Source: Roseomonas marmotae
GTDB taxonomy: Bacteria; Pseudomonadota; Alphaproteobacteria; Acetobacterales; Acetobacteraceae
Direction of reading: 5' to 3'
Length of the DNA: 64,000 nucleotides
NCBI RefSeq assembly: GCF_017654485.1
Contig: NZ_CP061091.1
Span: 2,238,501 to 2,302,500, forward strand
In this document: positions 25,377 to 34,600 of the stretch, one piece after another
How the letters are laid out: each line of letters starts with the position of its first letter
Position numbering within the stretch: position 1 is the first letter of the stretch
Program-made: the position numbers and the translations under genes
Notes under the pieces: model-generated
Told to the model about the DNA's origin: nothing
The model's database searches: none
The model's input: only the letters and a program-made list of their open reading frames with translations

Positions 25377-27806
25377 TCAGCCCGGTTCCAGGCGCAGGAC
25401 ACCGCTGCTCTGGCCCGGCACCGGCCCTAAAGGCAGCAGCAAGGCGCCATCCGGGGCACGCCCGGCCCATATTGGGGTCTGGTCCGCCCAGTGGCGGGAG
25501 AGCGGATGGCCCGACTGCCCCGTACCGATCACCGCCGCGACCCCGGCCGGCGCCGAGAGGTCGAAGACCGCCCGCAGGCCGGGCCCATGGACATGCGCGA
25601 AGCCACGCCCCGCCATGCCGCCACGATTGACCGTCTGGTCATCGCCGCCAGTCGGGATTTCGACCCGCGTCCATCTCCCCAGCACCGGCAGGAAGCGCAG
25701 CAGCGGGTGCTCGAAGCGGGCATGATGCGCCTGATCCCAGCGCCAGGCATTGAGGTCCGGGCCGTGCTGCTCGAGCAGCCGCGCCGTGGCCTGTTGCAGC
25801 GCCTCTGCCACCAGCGCGGCGCAGGCCTCCGTGAGAATCGGGGCGCGGCCATTCACCGGCCGGTCTTCGGACGTATCGGCCTCTCCGGTCGCCTGGCACC
25901 AATGAGCGCCGCGCCCCTGAGGGCCCAGTACGAAAGTCAGGAACTCCGGTGTGGAGGGCCAGGCGCCGGCCGGCACGCCGCCCCGGTCCAGCGCCATCCG
26001 CGCCGCCAGCGGCCACCAGGCGTTGAAGATCAATGGCTGCGGCGCATCGCCCCGCATCTCCCCGTCCCAGCCGAGCAGCAGGTCCCGCGCGGCACCGGCC
26101 GGGCCGCTGGGGCGAGGAATGGCGCGCAGGGCCGGCAGCAGTTCCTGCGCGAAGAGGCTCAGCTCATCCCGCTGAAGCATCGCCATCTCCTGCGGCGAAT
26201 GCTGGTCGCGCTGGGCAAGCAGGGCATGGATGCGTCGGAAGCGCCAGTCACCGAACCAGTCGCGGCCGAGATAGGGTTCCACCCCGGCAGGCTGCACGCG
26301 GTTATTGGCATTGACGAGGACGCCGCCGGGCGGGTTCTCGGCATGCGGCATCTCATCGAAGGGAACCCAGCCAATCCAGTCGTGGCTGCCGTCCCAGCCC
26401 GGCGCCGGCTGCGTACCGTCGCCCGCACTGCGCAGCGGCGCGCGGCCGGTCAGATAGAGGGCGATGCCATCGGGTGCGGCGACCATCAGGTTCTGCGCCG
26501 GAGAAGTGATTTGCGCGGCGGCGGCGCGTGCCTCGGCCAGGTTGCCGGCACGGTTCAGCGCATGGAGGCCAGCAGCGGCGGTATCGGCCTCAGCCAGATT
26601 GGCCATGGCCACCGCCAGCAGGTTTTCGCCGCGCGTCGTTCCGTCCAGGTCACTGATCACCGGCCCGTGCCGCGTCTCCCGCACCCGCAGGATCTCGGGC
26701 TCCTGGCCACGGATGCGGATGGTCTCCTCGCGCTCGGCGAACATGCGGGGTCCGTCGGGGCTCTGATAGGAACCGCTCCCCGCAGGACGCTCGATGAAGA
26801 CGTCCTGGGTATCGGAATGGGTGGTGGTGAAGCCCCAGGCCAGTTTTTCATTCCGGCCGATCACCATGAAGGGCACCCCAGGCGAGGTCGCGCCAGCCAG
26901 GAAGCGGGAGGGTTGACTCGCTACCGCCGCGATCTCGATGCGGGCCAGATACCAGAGGATCGGTGCCTGGAAGCCGAGGTGAGGGTCGGATGCCAGCAGC
27001 GCGCCACCGGTCACCGAACGCGACGCGGCAACCGCCCAGGCATTCGAGGCACTGGAGGGCAGGGGCGCATCGAGCGGGAACTCCGGCACCGCCGCGGCCA
27101 GGCGCGTAAGGCTGTCAGTGGAGGGAAGGGCGGCCAGGTCAGGCCGGCCGGCACTCTCATCGGCGGGCCAGAGTTCGGCCAGCCGCTCGGGCGGGAGGAG
27201 CCCGGCGAGGCGCGCGCGGTCCAGCTCCAGCCGCCAGTTGCCCGAGAGCCAAAGGCCCATCACCTTGGCCCAGAGCAGGCTCTGCCAGGGTTCCCATGGT
27301 TCCGGCACGCCGAATACCAGGAACTCCGGCGCCGCCAGCCGCCCGCGTGCCTCGATCCAGGCATTCATACCCCGGGCATAGGCTTCGAGCATGGCACGGG
27401 TGGGCTCGGGCAGGGCCTGGTAATCCGCCCGCGCGCTCCGGGCGAGGCCCAGGGTGCGGCTGAAGCGGTCCATCCGTAGGGCAGCCGGCCCGGCCAGTTC
27501 GGCCAGACGCCCGGAGGCACCCCGGCGCATCATCTCCATCTGGAACATACGGTCACGCGCGTGCAGCCAGCCCAGGGCCACGGCCGCGTCCAGCTCCGTC
27601 GCGGCGGTGATGCGGGGAATGCCGTGTTCGTCCTGCAGGATCTCGACCGGGGCGGACAGGCCGCGCAGCGCGAGCTTGCCTTCCTTCTGCGGCATCGTCG
27701 CCCAAAGCAGCGCCGCCGTGCCCGCCGAGGCCAGGACAACCAGCGCAGCGGCCCATATCAGGCCACGCAGGAAGAAGCGGCGGAAGCGGCCGGGGCGTCG
27801 TTGCAT
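25377..27806 (-). CDS. penicillin acylase family Ntn-hydrolase
   Basis: 809 residues. An N-terminal membrane or signal anchor (about residues 13-36) is followed by the acylase alpha domain (EILQDEHGIPRITAAT, GWLHARDRMFQMEMMRRGASG). The autocatalytic site follows: Ser254 in SSASNAWAV becomes the N-terminal nucleophile of the beta chain. Downstream elements include ASDPHLGFQAPILWYLARI and WGFTTTHSDTQDVFIE. Relatives hydrolyse acyl-homoserine lactones, beta-lactam side chains or other amides. The substrate here is unknown, and quorum quenching is only a possibility. Divergent from yraN. Confidence 0.92.
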   Translation of the reverse strand: MQRRPGRFRRFFLRGLIWAAALVVLASAGTAALLWATMPQKEGKLALRGLSAPVEILQDEHGIPRITAATELDAAVALGWLHARDRMFQMEMMRRGASGRLAELAGPAALRMDRFSRTLGLARSARADYQALPEPTRAMLEAYARGMNAWIEARGRLAAPEFLVFGVPEPWEPWQSLLWAKVMGLWLSGNWRLELDRARLAGLLPPERLAELWPADESAGRPDLAALPSTDSLTRLAAAVPEFPLDAPLPSSASNAWAVAASRSVTGGALLASDPHLGFQAPILWYLARIEIAAVASQPSRFLAGATSPGVPFMVIGRNEKLAWGFTTTHSDTQDVFIERPAGSGSYQSPDGPRMFAEREETIRIRGQEPEILRVRETRHGPVISDLDGTTRGENLLAVAMANLAEADTAAAGLHALNRAGNLAEARAAAAQITSPAQNLMVAAPDGIALYLTGRAPLRSAGDGTQPAPGWDGSHDWIGWVPFDEMPHAENPPGGVLVNANNRVQPAGVEPYLGRDWFGDWRFRRIHALLAQRDQHSPQEMAMLQRDELSLFAQELLPALRAIPRPSGPAGAARDLLLGWDGEMRGDAPQPLIFNAWWPLAARMALDRGGVPAGAWPSTPEFLTFVLGPQGRGAHWCQATGEADTSEDRPVNGRAPILTEACAALVAEALQQATARLLEQHGPDLNAWRWDQAHHARFEHPLLRFLPVLGRWTRVEIPTGGDDQTVNRGGMAGRGFAHVHGPGLRAVFDLSAPAGVAAVIGTGQSGHPLSRHWADQTPIWAGRAPDGALLLPLGPVPGQSSGVLRLEPG

Positions 27807-27873
27807 CTCTTCCCTCTAGGATGGCACGCGCGGCGGGGCCAGCAGCTTGCGACCGCGATCAGGTCACGAGATC

Positions 27874-28266
27874 ATGCCGGCCATGCATGCTCCGTCGAAG
27901 GATTTCGTCCTGCGCGCCGCGGCGGAGGCCCGTGGCCGCTCCGCCGAGGATCGCGTCGCGGCCCGCCTGGAGGAGGAAGGGTGGCAGGTGCTGGACCGAC
28001 GCGCCCGCACCCCTGCCGGGGAGATCGATCTGGTGGTGGAGCGGGAAGGGTTGCTGGTCTTCATCGAGGTCAAGGCGAGGCCCGGCCTGACCGACGCCGC
28101 CTATGCCCTCGGCGCGCGGCAGCGCCAGCGGCTTCTGAGGGCTGCCGAGATCTGGCTCGGCGAACATCCCGGCCATGGCGCGGCGGGTATCCGCTTCGAT
28201 CTGCTGCTGCTGGACGCCGCCGGGCGGATGAGGCGGATCGCGGACGCCTTCCGGCTGGGCGATTAG
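27874..28266 (+). CDS. yraN: YraN/UPF0102 family putative endonuclease
   Basis: About 130 residues with the Holliday-junction-resolvase-like nuclease fold. Key motifs are the opening [20 protein letters not shown], then [21 protein letters not shown], carrying the Asp and the Glu-x-Lys expected at a PD-(D/E)xK site. A biochemical role is not established. Starts at ATG 27874 or 27883 are equivalent by sequence. It is convergent with acpS, the two stops sharing four bases. Confidence 0.88.
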   Translation: MPAMHAPSKDFVLRAAAEARGRSAEDRVAARLEEEGWQVLDRRARTPAGEIDLVVEREGLLVFIEVKARPGLTDAAYALGARQRQRLLRAAEIWLGEHPGHGAAGIRFDLLLLDAAGRMRRIADAFRLGD

Positions 28267-28673
28267 AGCGTCAGCTTCACCGCGGAGATGATCACGACCG
28301 CCTGGGCGTAGGGATATTCGTCGGTCATGGTCAGGCTGATCTGCGAGCCATAGCCGGTCGGGGTGATGGCATCCAGCCGCTTGGCCGCGCCGCCGGTCAG
28401 CCTCAGGGAGGGCTGGCCGGAGGAGAGGTTCACCACCCCCAGATCCTTCCAGAAGACGCCCTGCCGGAACCCGGTGCCAAGCGCCTTGGAAGCCGCCTCC
28501 TTCGCCGCGAAGCGCTTCGCATAGGTGGCGGCGCGCAGCTTCTCATTTCGGCTGTCGGCCTTGCGCCGCTCCAGCGGCGTGAAGATCCGCTCGATGAAGC
28601 GATCCCCGTGGCGCGCCAGCACCTGCTCGATCCGCCGGATATCCACGATGTCGTTGCCAAGGCCGATGATCAT
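28263..28673 (-). CDS. acpS: holo-[acyl-carrier-protein] synthase
   Basis: 136 residues. Transfers 4'-phosphopantetheine from CoA to acyl carrier protein. The Mg-binding Asp8 is in [16 protein letters not shown] and the second site in [17 protein letters not shown]. It follows rsh by 15 bases on the same strand. In many alphaproteobacteria acpS is followed directly by lepB; here lepB is 7 kb further on. Confidence 0.96.
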   Translation of the reverse strand: MIIGLGNDIVDIRRIEQVLARHGDRFIERIFTPLERRKADSRNEKLRAATYAKRFAAKEAASKALGTGFRQGVFWKDLGVVNLSSGQPSLRLTGGAAKRLDAITPTGYGSQISLTMTDEYPYAQAVVIISAVKLTL

Positions 28674-28688
28674 GCTGACGGGATAGCC

Positions 28689-30971
28689 TCAGCTCTTCGC
28701 CCGGTCCACCTGGTCGATGCCAGGGCAGGTGCGCAGCGCCGCGACCACCTGCGACAGGTGCCGCAGGTCCGCAACCTCCAGGTCCACGACCACCTCGGCG
28801 AAATCGGCGGCGCGATGGGCGAAGCGCAGGTTGTGCAGCTTGCCGTTCTGCTTGGCGATAGCCACCGTCATCGCGGCGATGGCCGCATCCTCGTTGCTGG
28901 TGACGATCTGCAACCGCGCCACATGGGCACCCGAGACGCCGGCCTCGTGATCCCAGTCGATGTCGATGAAGCGCTCCGGCGTGGCCGCGAAAGCCTCCAG
29001 GCTGTGGCAGTCATTCTTGTGCACCGTCACGCCCTTGCCGGTGGTGACGATGCCAACGATCCGGTCCCCCGGCACCGGGTGGCAGCAACCGGCGAATTGC
29101 ACGGCCATGCCCGGCACCAGCCCGGTGATGCCCGAGGCCGTATCCCGCCGCCGCTCGTTGCCGGTCCGCATGACCGTCGCGCCCGGCTTGCCTCGTGCAC
29201 GGGCCAGCGGCATGTGGTCGTGCGGCCGTGGCGGCCCGCGCAGTTCAGGAACGGCGGCGTGCAGCACTTCACGCGGCGAGATATTGCCATTGCCGACGGC
29301 GACGCAGAGATCCTCGAAAGCCGGCTGCTTGAAGGCCTTGAGCGCCGGCTCGACGAGCTTTTCCGAGAAATCCAGTCCTTCCTGCCGGAAGGCCTTGGCA
29401 ATGGCGCTGCGGCCCTGTTCCTGGAACTCGGAGCGCTGGCGGGCCAGGGCGAAGCGCTTGATGCGCGCCTTGGCCTTGCCGGTGACGACGAAACGTTCCC
29501 ATGCCGGGTTCGGCGTGCCGCCGCGCGCCGTGATGATCTCGACCTGGTCGCCATTCTCCAGCACATGGCGGAGGGGGACGATGCGGCCGTTGATCTTGGC
29601 GCCGACACAGGTATCGCCGACCTGGCTGTGCACCTGATAGGCGAAGTCCACCGGGGTGGCGCCACGGGGCAGGGCGATCAGATCCCCCTTGGGGGTGAAG
29701 CAGAAGACCTGATCCTGGTGCAGGGCAAGCTTCGTGTGCTCCAGGAATTCCTGGGGCTCCGAGGCCGTCTCCAGCAGCTCCAGCAACTCCCGGACCCAGG
29801 GATAGCGGCGCTTCTGGACGGGCTGCGCGCCATCGCCCGCAGCGCCCTGCTTGTACATCCAGTGCGCGGCCACGCCGAATTCGGCGACCTCATGCATCTC
29901 CGGCGTGCGGATCTGCACCTCGATCTTCGCGTTCCGGCGCTCGGGCACGGAGACGCCGGTATGCAGGCTCTGATAGCCGTTGGATTTCGGGGTGCTGATA
30001 TAGTCCTTGAAGCGCCCGGGCACCACGCGATAGGCCGAGTGGATGGCGCCCAGCGCCGCGTAGCAATTCGCCTTATCCGTGGTGACGACGCGGAAGGCCA
30101 TGATGTCCGAGAGCTGCTCGAACTCGACCTTCTTCTCGTGCATCTTCAGCCAGATCGAATAGGGCGACTTCTCCCGGCCCGTCACTTCCAGCAGCGGCAC
30201 GCCGGCCTCCGCCAGCTTGGCGCGCAGATCGGCCGCGATATCGTCGATCAGGTCGGCGCCCTGGCCGCGCAGGAAGGCCAGGCGCGCGGTGATGGTCTGA
30301 TAGGCGTCCGGCTGCAGCTCGCGGAAGGAGAGGGACTGCAGCTCGGTCTTGACCGCATCCATGCCGATGCGCTGCGCCAGCGGCGCATAGATCTCCATAG
30401 TCTCCCGTGCCGTCTTGGCCCGTTTCTCGGGCTTCGGCACGTAGTGGAGGGTACGCATGTTGTGGGTGCGGTCGGCGAGCTTCACGAGCAGGACACGGAT
30501 GTCCTCACTCATGGCCAGCACCAGCTTGCGGAAGTTCTCGGCCTGCTTGGTGCGCTCGGACTGGAGTTCCAGCCGGGTCAGCTTCGTGACGCCATCCACC
30601 AGTTTGGCGATATCGCCGCCGAAGCGCTTCTCGATCTCGGCCAGCGTGACGCTGGTATCCTCAACCACGTCGTGCAGCAGCGCCGTGGCGATGGTCGCGG
30701 TATCCAGCCGGTATCCGGCGAGGATGCCGGCGACAGCCACGGGGTGGGTGATATAGGGGTCGCCGTTTTCCCGCGCCTGGCTGGCATGCGCGGTCGCCGC
30801 GAGATTATAGGCGGCTTCCAGCAGCGCCACATCGGCGCGCGGGTCATAGGCGGCGACGCGCCGGGCCAGTTCCGTGCCCGGCGTTTCAACGCGGGGAAGC
30901 AGGCTGGACTCAGTAAGTCCCTCGGGCGCGCGCGGCGCCGGGTAGAATCCCGTCCCGGCGCCCGGTTTCAA
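28689..30971 (-). CDS. rsh: bifunctional (p)ppGpp synthetase/hydrolase
   Basis: 760 residues with the full long-RSH order. The HD hydrolase domain has the metal motif LLHDVVEDT near residue 98 and ADRTHNMRTLHY. The synthetase domain contains SDIMAFRVV and RFKDYISTPKSNGYQSLHTG. The TGS domain holds CFTPKGDLIALPRGATPVDF, and a C-terminal ACT domain follows (residues about 680-755). It controls the stringent response by making and degrading (p)ppGpp, and an intact HD site indicates hydrolysis is retained. The start at 30971 follows the rpoZ stop closely, so it is probably in the rpoZ operon, a pairing typical of the group. Confidence 0.96.
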   Translation of the reverse strand: MKPGAGTGFYPAPRAPEGLTESSLLPRVETPGTELARRVAAYDPRADVALLEAAYNLAATAHASQARENGDPYITHPVAVAGILAGYRLDTATIATALLHDVVEDTSVTLAEIEKRFGGDIAKLVDGVTKLTRLELQSERTKQAENFRKLVLAMSEDIRVLLVKLADRTHNMRTLHYVPKPEKRAKTARETMEIYAPLAQRIGMDAVKTELQSLSFRELQPDAYQTITARLAFLRGQGADLIDDIAADLRAKLAEAGVPLLEVTGREKSPYSIWLKMHEKKVEFEQLSDIMAFRVVTTDKANCYAALGAIHSAYRVVPGRFKDYISTPKSNGYQSLHTGVSVPERRNAKIEVQIRTPEMHEVAEFGVAAHWMYKQGAAGDGAQPVQKRRYPWVRELLELLETASEPQEFLEHTKLALHQDQVFCFTPKGDLIALPRGATPVDFAYQVHSQVGDTCVGAKINGRIVPLRHVLENGDQVEIITARGGTPNPAWERFVVTGKAKARIKRFALARQRSEFQEQGRSAIAKAFRQEGLDFSEKLVEPALKAFKQPAFEDLCVAVGNGNISPREVLHAAVPELRGPPRPHDHMPLARARGKPGATVMRTGNERRRDTASGITGLVPGMAVQFAGCCHPVPGDRIVGIVTTGKGVTVHKNDCHSLEAFAATPERFIDIDWDHEAGVSGAHVARLQIVTSNEDAAIAAMTVAIAKQNGKLHNLRFAHRAADFAEVVVDLEVADLRHLSQVVAALRTCPGIDQVDRAKS

Positions 30972-30987
30972 GCCTGCCTCCGGCCGG

Positions 30988-31380
30988 TCAGCGGCGGCCG
31001 CCGAGCTCGGCAGCGATGGCAGCCTCGATATCGTCGCCGGACATGTCGTCGGCGCTGACTTCCGGCAGCGGCTCGTCGTTCACGTCCATGACGCCGAAGA
31101 TATTCTCGTCCGTCGCGATCAGGTCGATGACTTCTTCCTCGACGGGCTCCGGCTCCGGGGCGCGCAGCAGAGACTTGATCAGGTCCTGCTCCAGGGCAGG
31201 CAGCTCGACCGTCTCATCCGCGATCTCTCGCAGGGCGACGACGGGGTTCTTGTCGTTGTCGCGATCGATGGTCAGCTCCTCGCCCCGGCTGATGTTGCGG
31301 GCGCGCTGTGCGGCCAACAAAACCAGCTCGAACCGGTTGGGAACCTTCAGGATGCAGTCTTCGACGGTGACGCGGGCCAT
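30988..31380 (-). CDS. rpoZ: RNA polymerase omega subunit
   Basis: 130 residues. The conserved N-terminal half [20 protein letters not shown] ... [11 protein letters not shown] identifies omega, which stabilises beta-prime in RNA polymerase. The acidic C-terminal tail (about residues 72-125) is long, as in other alphaproteobacteria. It lies 16 bases upstream of rsh; omega takes part in the ppGpp response in proteobacteria, so the pairing makes functional sense. Confidence 0.96.
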   Translation of the reverse strand: MARVTVEDCILKVPNRFELVLLAAQRARNISRGEELTIDRDNDKNPVVALREIADETVELPALEQDLIKSLLRAPEPEPVEEEVIDLIATDENIFGVMDVNDEPLPEVSADDMSGDDIEAAIAAELGGRR

Positions 31381-31449
31381 GGTGCGGCCTCCAAATCGAT
31401 CAGCTTCGCGGAACCCTCCAGATAGCCACCGCAGCTGCGAAAGACAAGG

Positions 31450-31941
31450 TCAGAACGGTTCCATCCCCGCCGGAGGCAAGGTAAGCAGCAGATCTTCCAC
31501 GCTCTTCCCAAAAACGGGGTGCCGCCAGCCTGGCGCGACCTCGGCCAGCGGCTGCAGCACGAATCGCCGGAGATGCGCGCGGGGGTGCGGCAGGACCGGA
31601 TCGGGCGCCTCCCGCACCAGCTGGCCCATGGCGATGATGTCCAGGTCCAGGGTCCGGGGCGCGTTGGGATAGGGCCGCACGCGCCCGGCCGCGTCCTCCA
31701 GCCCCTGAAGGGCCGCCAGCAGCTCTTCCGGCGCCAGCTCGCCCTCGCAACGGGCGACGCCGTTCACATACCAGGGCGCGCCCGGGAGCGGTGGCTCCGG
31801 GGCCGTGGACCACCAGCGGGACAGGGCAAGCAGCCGCAGGCCGGGGATCCCGTCCAGCGCACGGGCCGCCGCCTCGCAGGTGGCGCGAGGGGCCGTGCCG
31901 TCAGGGCCTGGCAGGTTGGCCCCCAGGGCGATCAGGATCAT
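31450..31941 (-). CDS. folK: 2-amino-4-hydroxy-6-hydroxymethyldihydropteridine diphosphokinase
   Basis: 163 residues. It pyrophosphorylates the pterin alcohol in folate synthesis. Motifs: ILIALGANLPGPDG at the N-terminus, WWSTAPEPP, NAPRTLDLDIIAMG, and LPHPRAHLRRFVLQPLAEVA. The ATG abuts the TGA of the upstream mocA-like gene (TGAATG), so folK appears to be the last gene of the molybdenum-hydroxylase maturation operon rather than sitting with other folate genes. Confidence 0.95.
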   Translation of the reverse strand: MILIALGANLPGPDGTAPRATCEAAARALDGIPGLRLLALSRWWSTAPEPPLPGAPWYVNGVARCEGELAPEELLAALQGLEDAAGRVRPYPNAPRTLDLDIIAMGQLVREAPDPVLPHPRAHLRRFVLQPLAEVAPGWRHPVFGKSVEDLLLTLPPAGMEPF

Positions 31942-33588
31942 TCAGCGTTTTCCGGCGAAATCCGGCTGGGCCGCAAGGGCCTCGGGCGTATCGAAGTCCC
32001 GCAGCACGGCGTCATCAGGCATCTCGACTTCCGCCACCCGTTCGGCGTGCCGGACCAACAGGCGGCGGGCGCCGGTGTCGCCGGTGAGCGCCATCATCTC
32101 CGGCAGGAACTCGCGCGACCAGAGCACCGGATTGCCCGGCCGGCCCTGATAGCTGGGCTGCACGATGGCCCGGCCCTCCTCAGGGTCGAAAGCGGCCAGC
32201 ATGCGGTCGATCGCGGCGCCGGGAACCAATGGCATGTCGCCCAGGCAGATCACGACACCCTCCGCCTGCGGCGGCAGCGCGGCCAGCCCGGCCTTCAACG
32301 AGGCCGAGAGGCCGGAGGCAAAGTCCTCCGCCGGCACCAGCGTCACGGCCTTGCCAGCCAGCGCGGCCTCGACCTGCTGGCGCTCATGGCCGGTCACCAC
32401 GACAACCGGCCGCGCACCGGAGGCCAGGATATTGTCCACCACCCGCGCCACCATGGGCCGGCCTTCCGCGTCCCGCACCAGCAGCTTGTTCAGCGGGGCC
32501 ATGCGGCTGGAGCGGCCGGCAGCCAGCACCAGGGCTGCCACCTGTCGGGGCCGGCGCGGCCTCGGGCTGCCGCCGCGGGATTTCGCGGCCTCGGCGCGGG
32601 GCAGGGGGCGGCTCTCGATCTCCTTTAACAGCCCGCCCACGCCCATCCGCATGATGTCACGTGATTTCACGCTGATCCCGGCGAAGATGCGCTGCAACAC
32701 CCAGTCGAAGCCATTGAGCTTGGGGCTGCGGGCGCAGCCCGGCAGCACCATGGCGGGAACATCCTCGACCTGCCCCAGGCAGATCAGGTTGCCCGGGTCC
32801 ACCGGCATGCCGAAATGCTCGATCCGCCCGCCAGCCCGCACGATCGCGGCCGGCCCCGCATCCCGCCGGTCGACCACGGCCGAGGCCCCGGCGATCAGCA
32901 GCAACTCCGCGCCCGCCCGCCGCAGCCGGGCCAGTGCCTCGGCGATAGGCGCTTCCTCATGCGCGCAGCGCTCGGGTGGCAGCAGCGTGCCGGTCAAGCC
33001 GGCGACGCGCGCTGCCGTCGCCTCCACCGCGCCTTCCATGATGCTTTCCTTGAGGCCCGGAAGCTCGGTCAGCACCAGCCCCACCTTCAGCGCCCGGAAG
33101 GGATGGACGGTCAGCAGCCGCCCGCCGCTGATCACCGCCTCTGCCACTTCCAGCACCTCGCCGGACATGGCGAAGGGGATGATCTTCACCGTCGCCAGCA
33201 TCTCCCCGGCCGAGACCGGGGTGAAGTTGGGCAGGGTGGCCAGGGTCAGGCTTTCATCCAGCGCGTTCAGCCGGTCCACCAGCGCCACATCGACCACCAG
33301 CAGCCCGGCGGCGTCGGCGCGCAGGTTCACGCGGCCGGTCGCGGCGCGCGTACGGGTCAGGTGCGGGCCGAGCAGCAGTTCGCCCATGCGGTGGGCGGCT
33401 TCATCCTCCGTGACGTCGCCGGGCTCCAGCTGGGCAGCGACGACCTCCTGGTGTCCGGCCGCCGTCAGGGCCGCGACCGCGCCCTCATCCAGCAGTGTGC
33501 CCTTCTTCAGCACCCGCCCTTCCAAGCGGACGGTATGGGCGAGGATGGCGCCCTTGGCCTGGGAGAGCGGGGTGGGGCCGAAGATCAT
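31942..33588 (-). CDS. fused molybdopterin-binding (MoCF) and MocA-like nucleotidyltransferase protein
   Basis: 548 residues in two parts. Residues about 1-330 form a MoeA/MogA-like molybdopterin-binding domain (for example LLLIAGASAVVDRRDAGPAA and HFGMPVDPGNLICLG). Residues about 345-545 form a MobA/MocA-like nucleotidyltransferase with VLAAGRSSRMAPLNKLL, VVVVTGHERQQVE and the acidic motif ICLGDMPLV. MocA-type enzymes add CMP to the molybdenum cofactor (MCD) used by xanthine-dehydrogenase-family hydroxylases. The surrounding xdhC and cox maturation genes fit that role. The start overlaps the xdhC stop by four bases. Confidence 0.9.
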   Translation of the reverse strand: MIFGPTPLSQAKGAILAHTVRLEGRVLKKGTLLDEGAVAALTAAGHQEVVAAQLEPGDVTEDEAAHRMGELLLGPHLTRTRAATGRVNLRADAAGLLVVDVALVDRLNALDESLTLATLPNFTPVSAGEMLATVKIIPFAMSGEVLEVAEAVISGGRLLTVHPFRALKVGLVLTELPGLKESIMEGAVEATAARVAGLTGTLLPPERCAHEEAPIAEALARLRRAGAELLLIAGASAVVDRRDAGPAAIVRAGGRIEHFGMPVDPGNLICLGQVEDVPAMVLPGCARSPKLNGFDWVLQRIFAGISVKSRDIMRMGVGGLLKEIESRPLPRAEAAKSRGGSPRPRRPRQVAALVLAAGRSSRMAPLNKLLVRDAEGRPMVARVVDNILASGARPVVVVTGHERQQVEAALAGKAVTLVPAEDFASGLSASLKAGLAALPPQAEGVVICLGDMPLVPGAAIDRMLAAFDPEEGRAIVQPSYQGRPGNPVLWSREFLPEMMALTGDTGARRLLVRHAERVAEVEMPDDAVLRDFDTPEALAAQPDFAGKR

Positions 33589-34283
33589 GCCGCCGCCCGC
33601 CTGCCCAGTGGCACGCCCCTGCGGCGGGCCACGATCTCCGCGAGGATGGAAAGGGCGATTTCCGGCGCCGTCACCGCGCCGATATCCAGCCCGATCGGGG
33701 CCGCGATGCGGGCGATGGCCTCTTCGCCGAAGCCGGCTTCCTGCAGGCGCGCCACCCGCTTGGCGTGGGTGCGCCGGCTACCCAGCGCGCCGATGTAGAA
33801 GGCAGGACTCCGCAGAGCCACTTCCAGCGCGGGGTCGTCCAGCTTGGGGTCATGGGTTAGGGTGACGACGGCGGTGCGGGTATCCGGCGCCAGAGCCTGC
33901 ATCGCCTCATCCGGCCATTCGTCACGCAGGGTCACGCTGCCGAAGCGATCCTCGGTCGCGAAGGCGCGGCGAGGGTCGATCACCGTCACCGCGAAACCGA
34001 GCCCGACGGCCATGGGCACCAGCGCCTGCGCCACATGCACCGCACCCACGATGATCAGGCGCAGCGGCGGGTTGTGCGGGTGGATGAACCATTCCGCGCC
34101 CTCCACCGTCAGATGCGCGGACTTGTCGTCCCGCAGCGCGGCCTCGGCGGCTTCCTGGAGAGGCGCTGGAGGGGCATCGCCGGGAAAGAGGAACTGCTCG
34201 CCATCCGTGAGGCGCGTCAGCAGGGCGATCGGCTGCCCAGCGCCGCGCGCCGCCTGCAGCCGCTCCAGCAGGCTGGCCTTCAT
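33585..34283 (-). CDS. XdhC family protein, C-terminal Rossmann domain type
   Basis: 232 residues. A Rossmann-like domain (RLIIVGAVHVAQALVPMAVG, then TVIDPRRAFATEDRF) and the XdhC_C pattern AFYIGALGSRRTHAKRVARL are present. XdhC/CoxF-type proteins hold the sulfurated molybdenum cofactor and insert it into xanthine-dehydrogenase-family enzymes. The separate small gene upstream encodes the XdhC/CoxI N-terminal domain, so the two functions are on two polypeptides. It overlaps both neighbours by four bases. Confidence 0.9.
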   Translation of the reverse strand: MKASLLERLQAARGAGQPIALLTRLTDGEQFLFPGDAPPAPLQEAAEAALRDDKSAHLTVEGAEWFIHPHNPPLRLIIVGAVHVAQALVPMAVGLGFAVTVIDPRRAFATEDRFGSVTLRDEWPDEAMQALAPDTRTAVVTLTHDPKLDDPALEVALRSPAFYIGALGSRRTHAKRVARLQEAGFGEEAIARIAAPIGLDIGAVTAPEIALSILAEIVARRRGVPLGRRAAA

Positions 34284-34600
34284 GCCAGCTTCTCCACGAA
34301 GACCTTGAGCTTGCCGCCACAGGCCAGGCCGACCTCCCAGGCGCGCTCATCGCTGATACCGAAATCCAGCAGCTGGGGGGTGCCGCTCTCCATGGTCTGC
34401 CGTGCGGCATCGGCCACGGCGCCCTCGATGCAGCCGCCGGAGACGCTGCCGGCCATGCGGCCTGAAGCCGTCACGGCCAGCCGGGAGCCGGGAGGGCGGG
34501 GCGAGCTGCCCCAGGTCTCCACCACCGTCGCCAGTGCCACGGCCTCGCCCTGCGCCAGCCAGCCGGCGGCGGTCGCCAGAATGTCTTCCCGATCACTCAT
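34280..34600 (-). CDS. XdhC/CoxI N-terminal domain protein
   Basis: 106 residues covering only the XdhC_CoxI domain: ATVVETWGSSPRPPGSRLAV, GRMAGSVSGGCIEGAVADAA and the conserved cysteine in GLACGGKLKVFVE. It is a molybdenum-cofactor maturation factor and probably acts with the following XdhC_C-type protein. The ATG overlaps the coxE stop as ATGA, and its own stop overlaps the next start in the same way. Confidence 0.9.
   Translation of the reverse strand: MSDREDILATAAGWLAQGEAVALATVVETWGSSPRPPGSRLAVTASGRMAGSVSGGCIEGAVADAARQTMESGTPQLLDFGISDERAWEVGLACGGKLKVFVEKLA

Noticed and set aside
27561..31058. A 1165-codon open frame on the plus strand
   Set aside because: It lies antisense to the acylase, acpS, rsh and rpoZ genes, whose products are unmistakable. 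Long antisense frames are expected at this GC content, and its translation shows no family motif.
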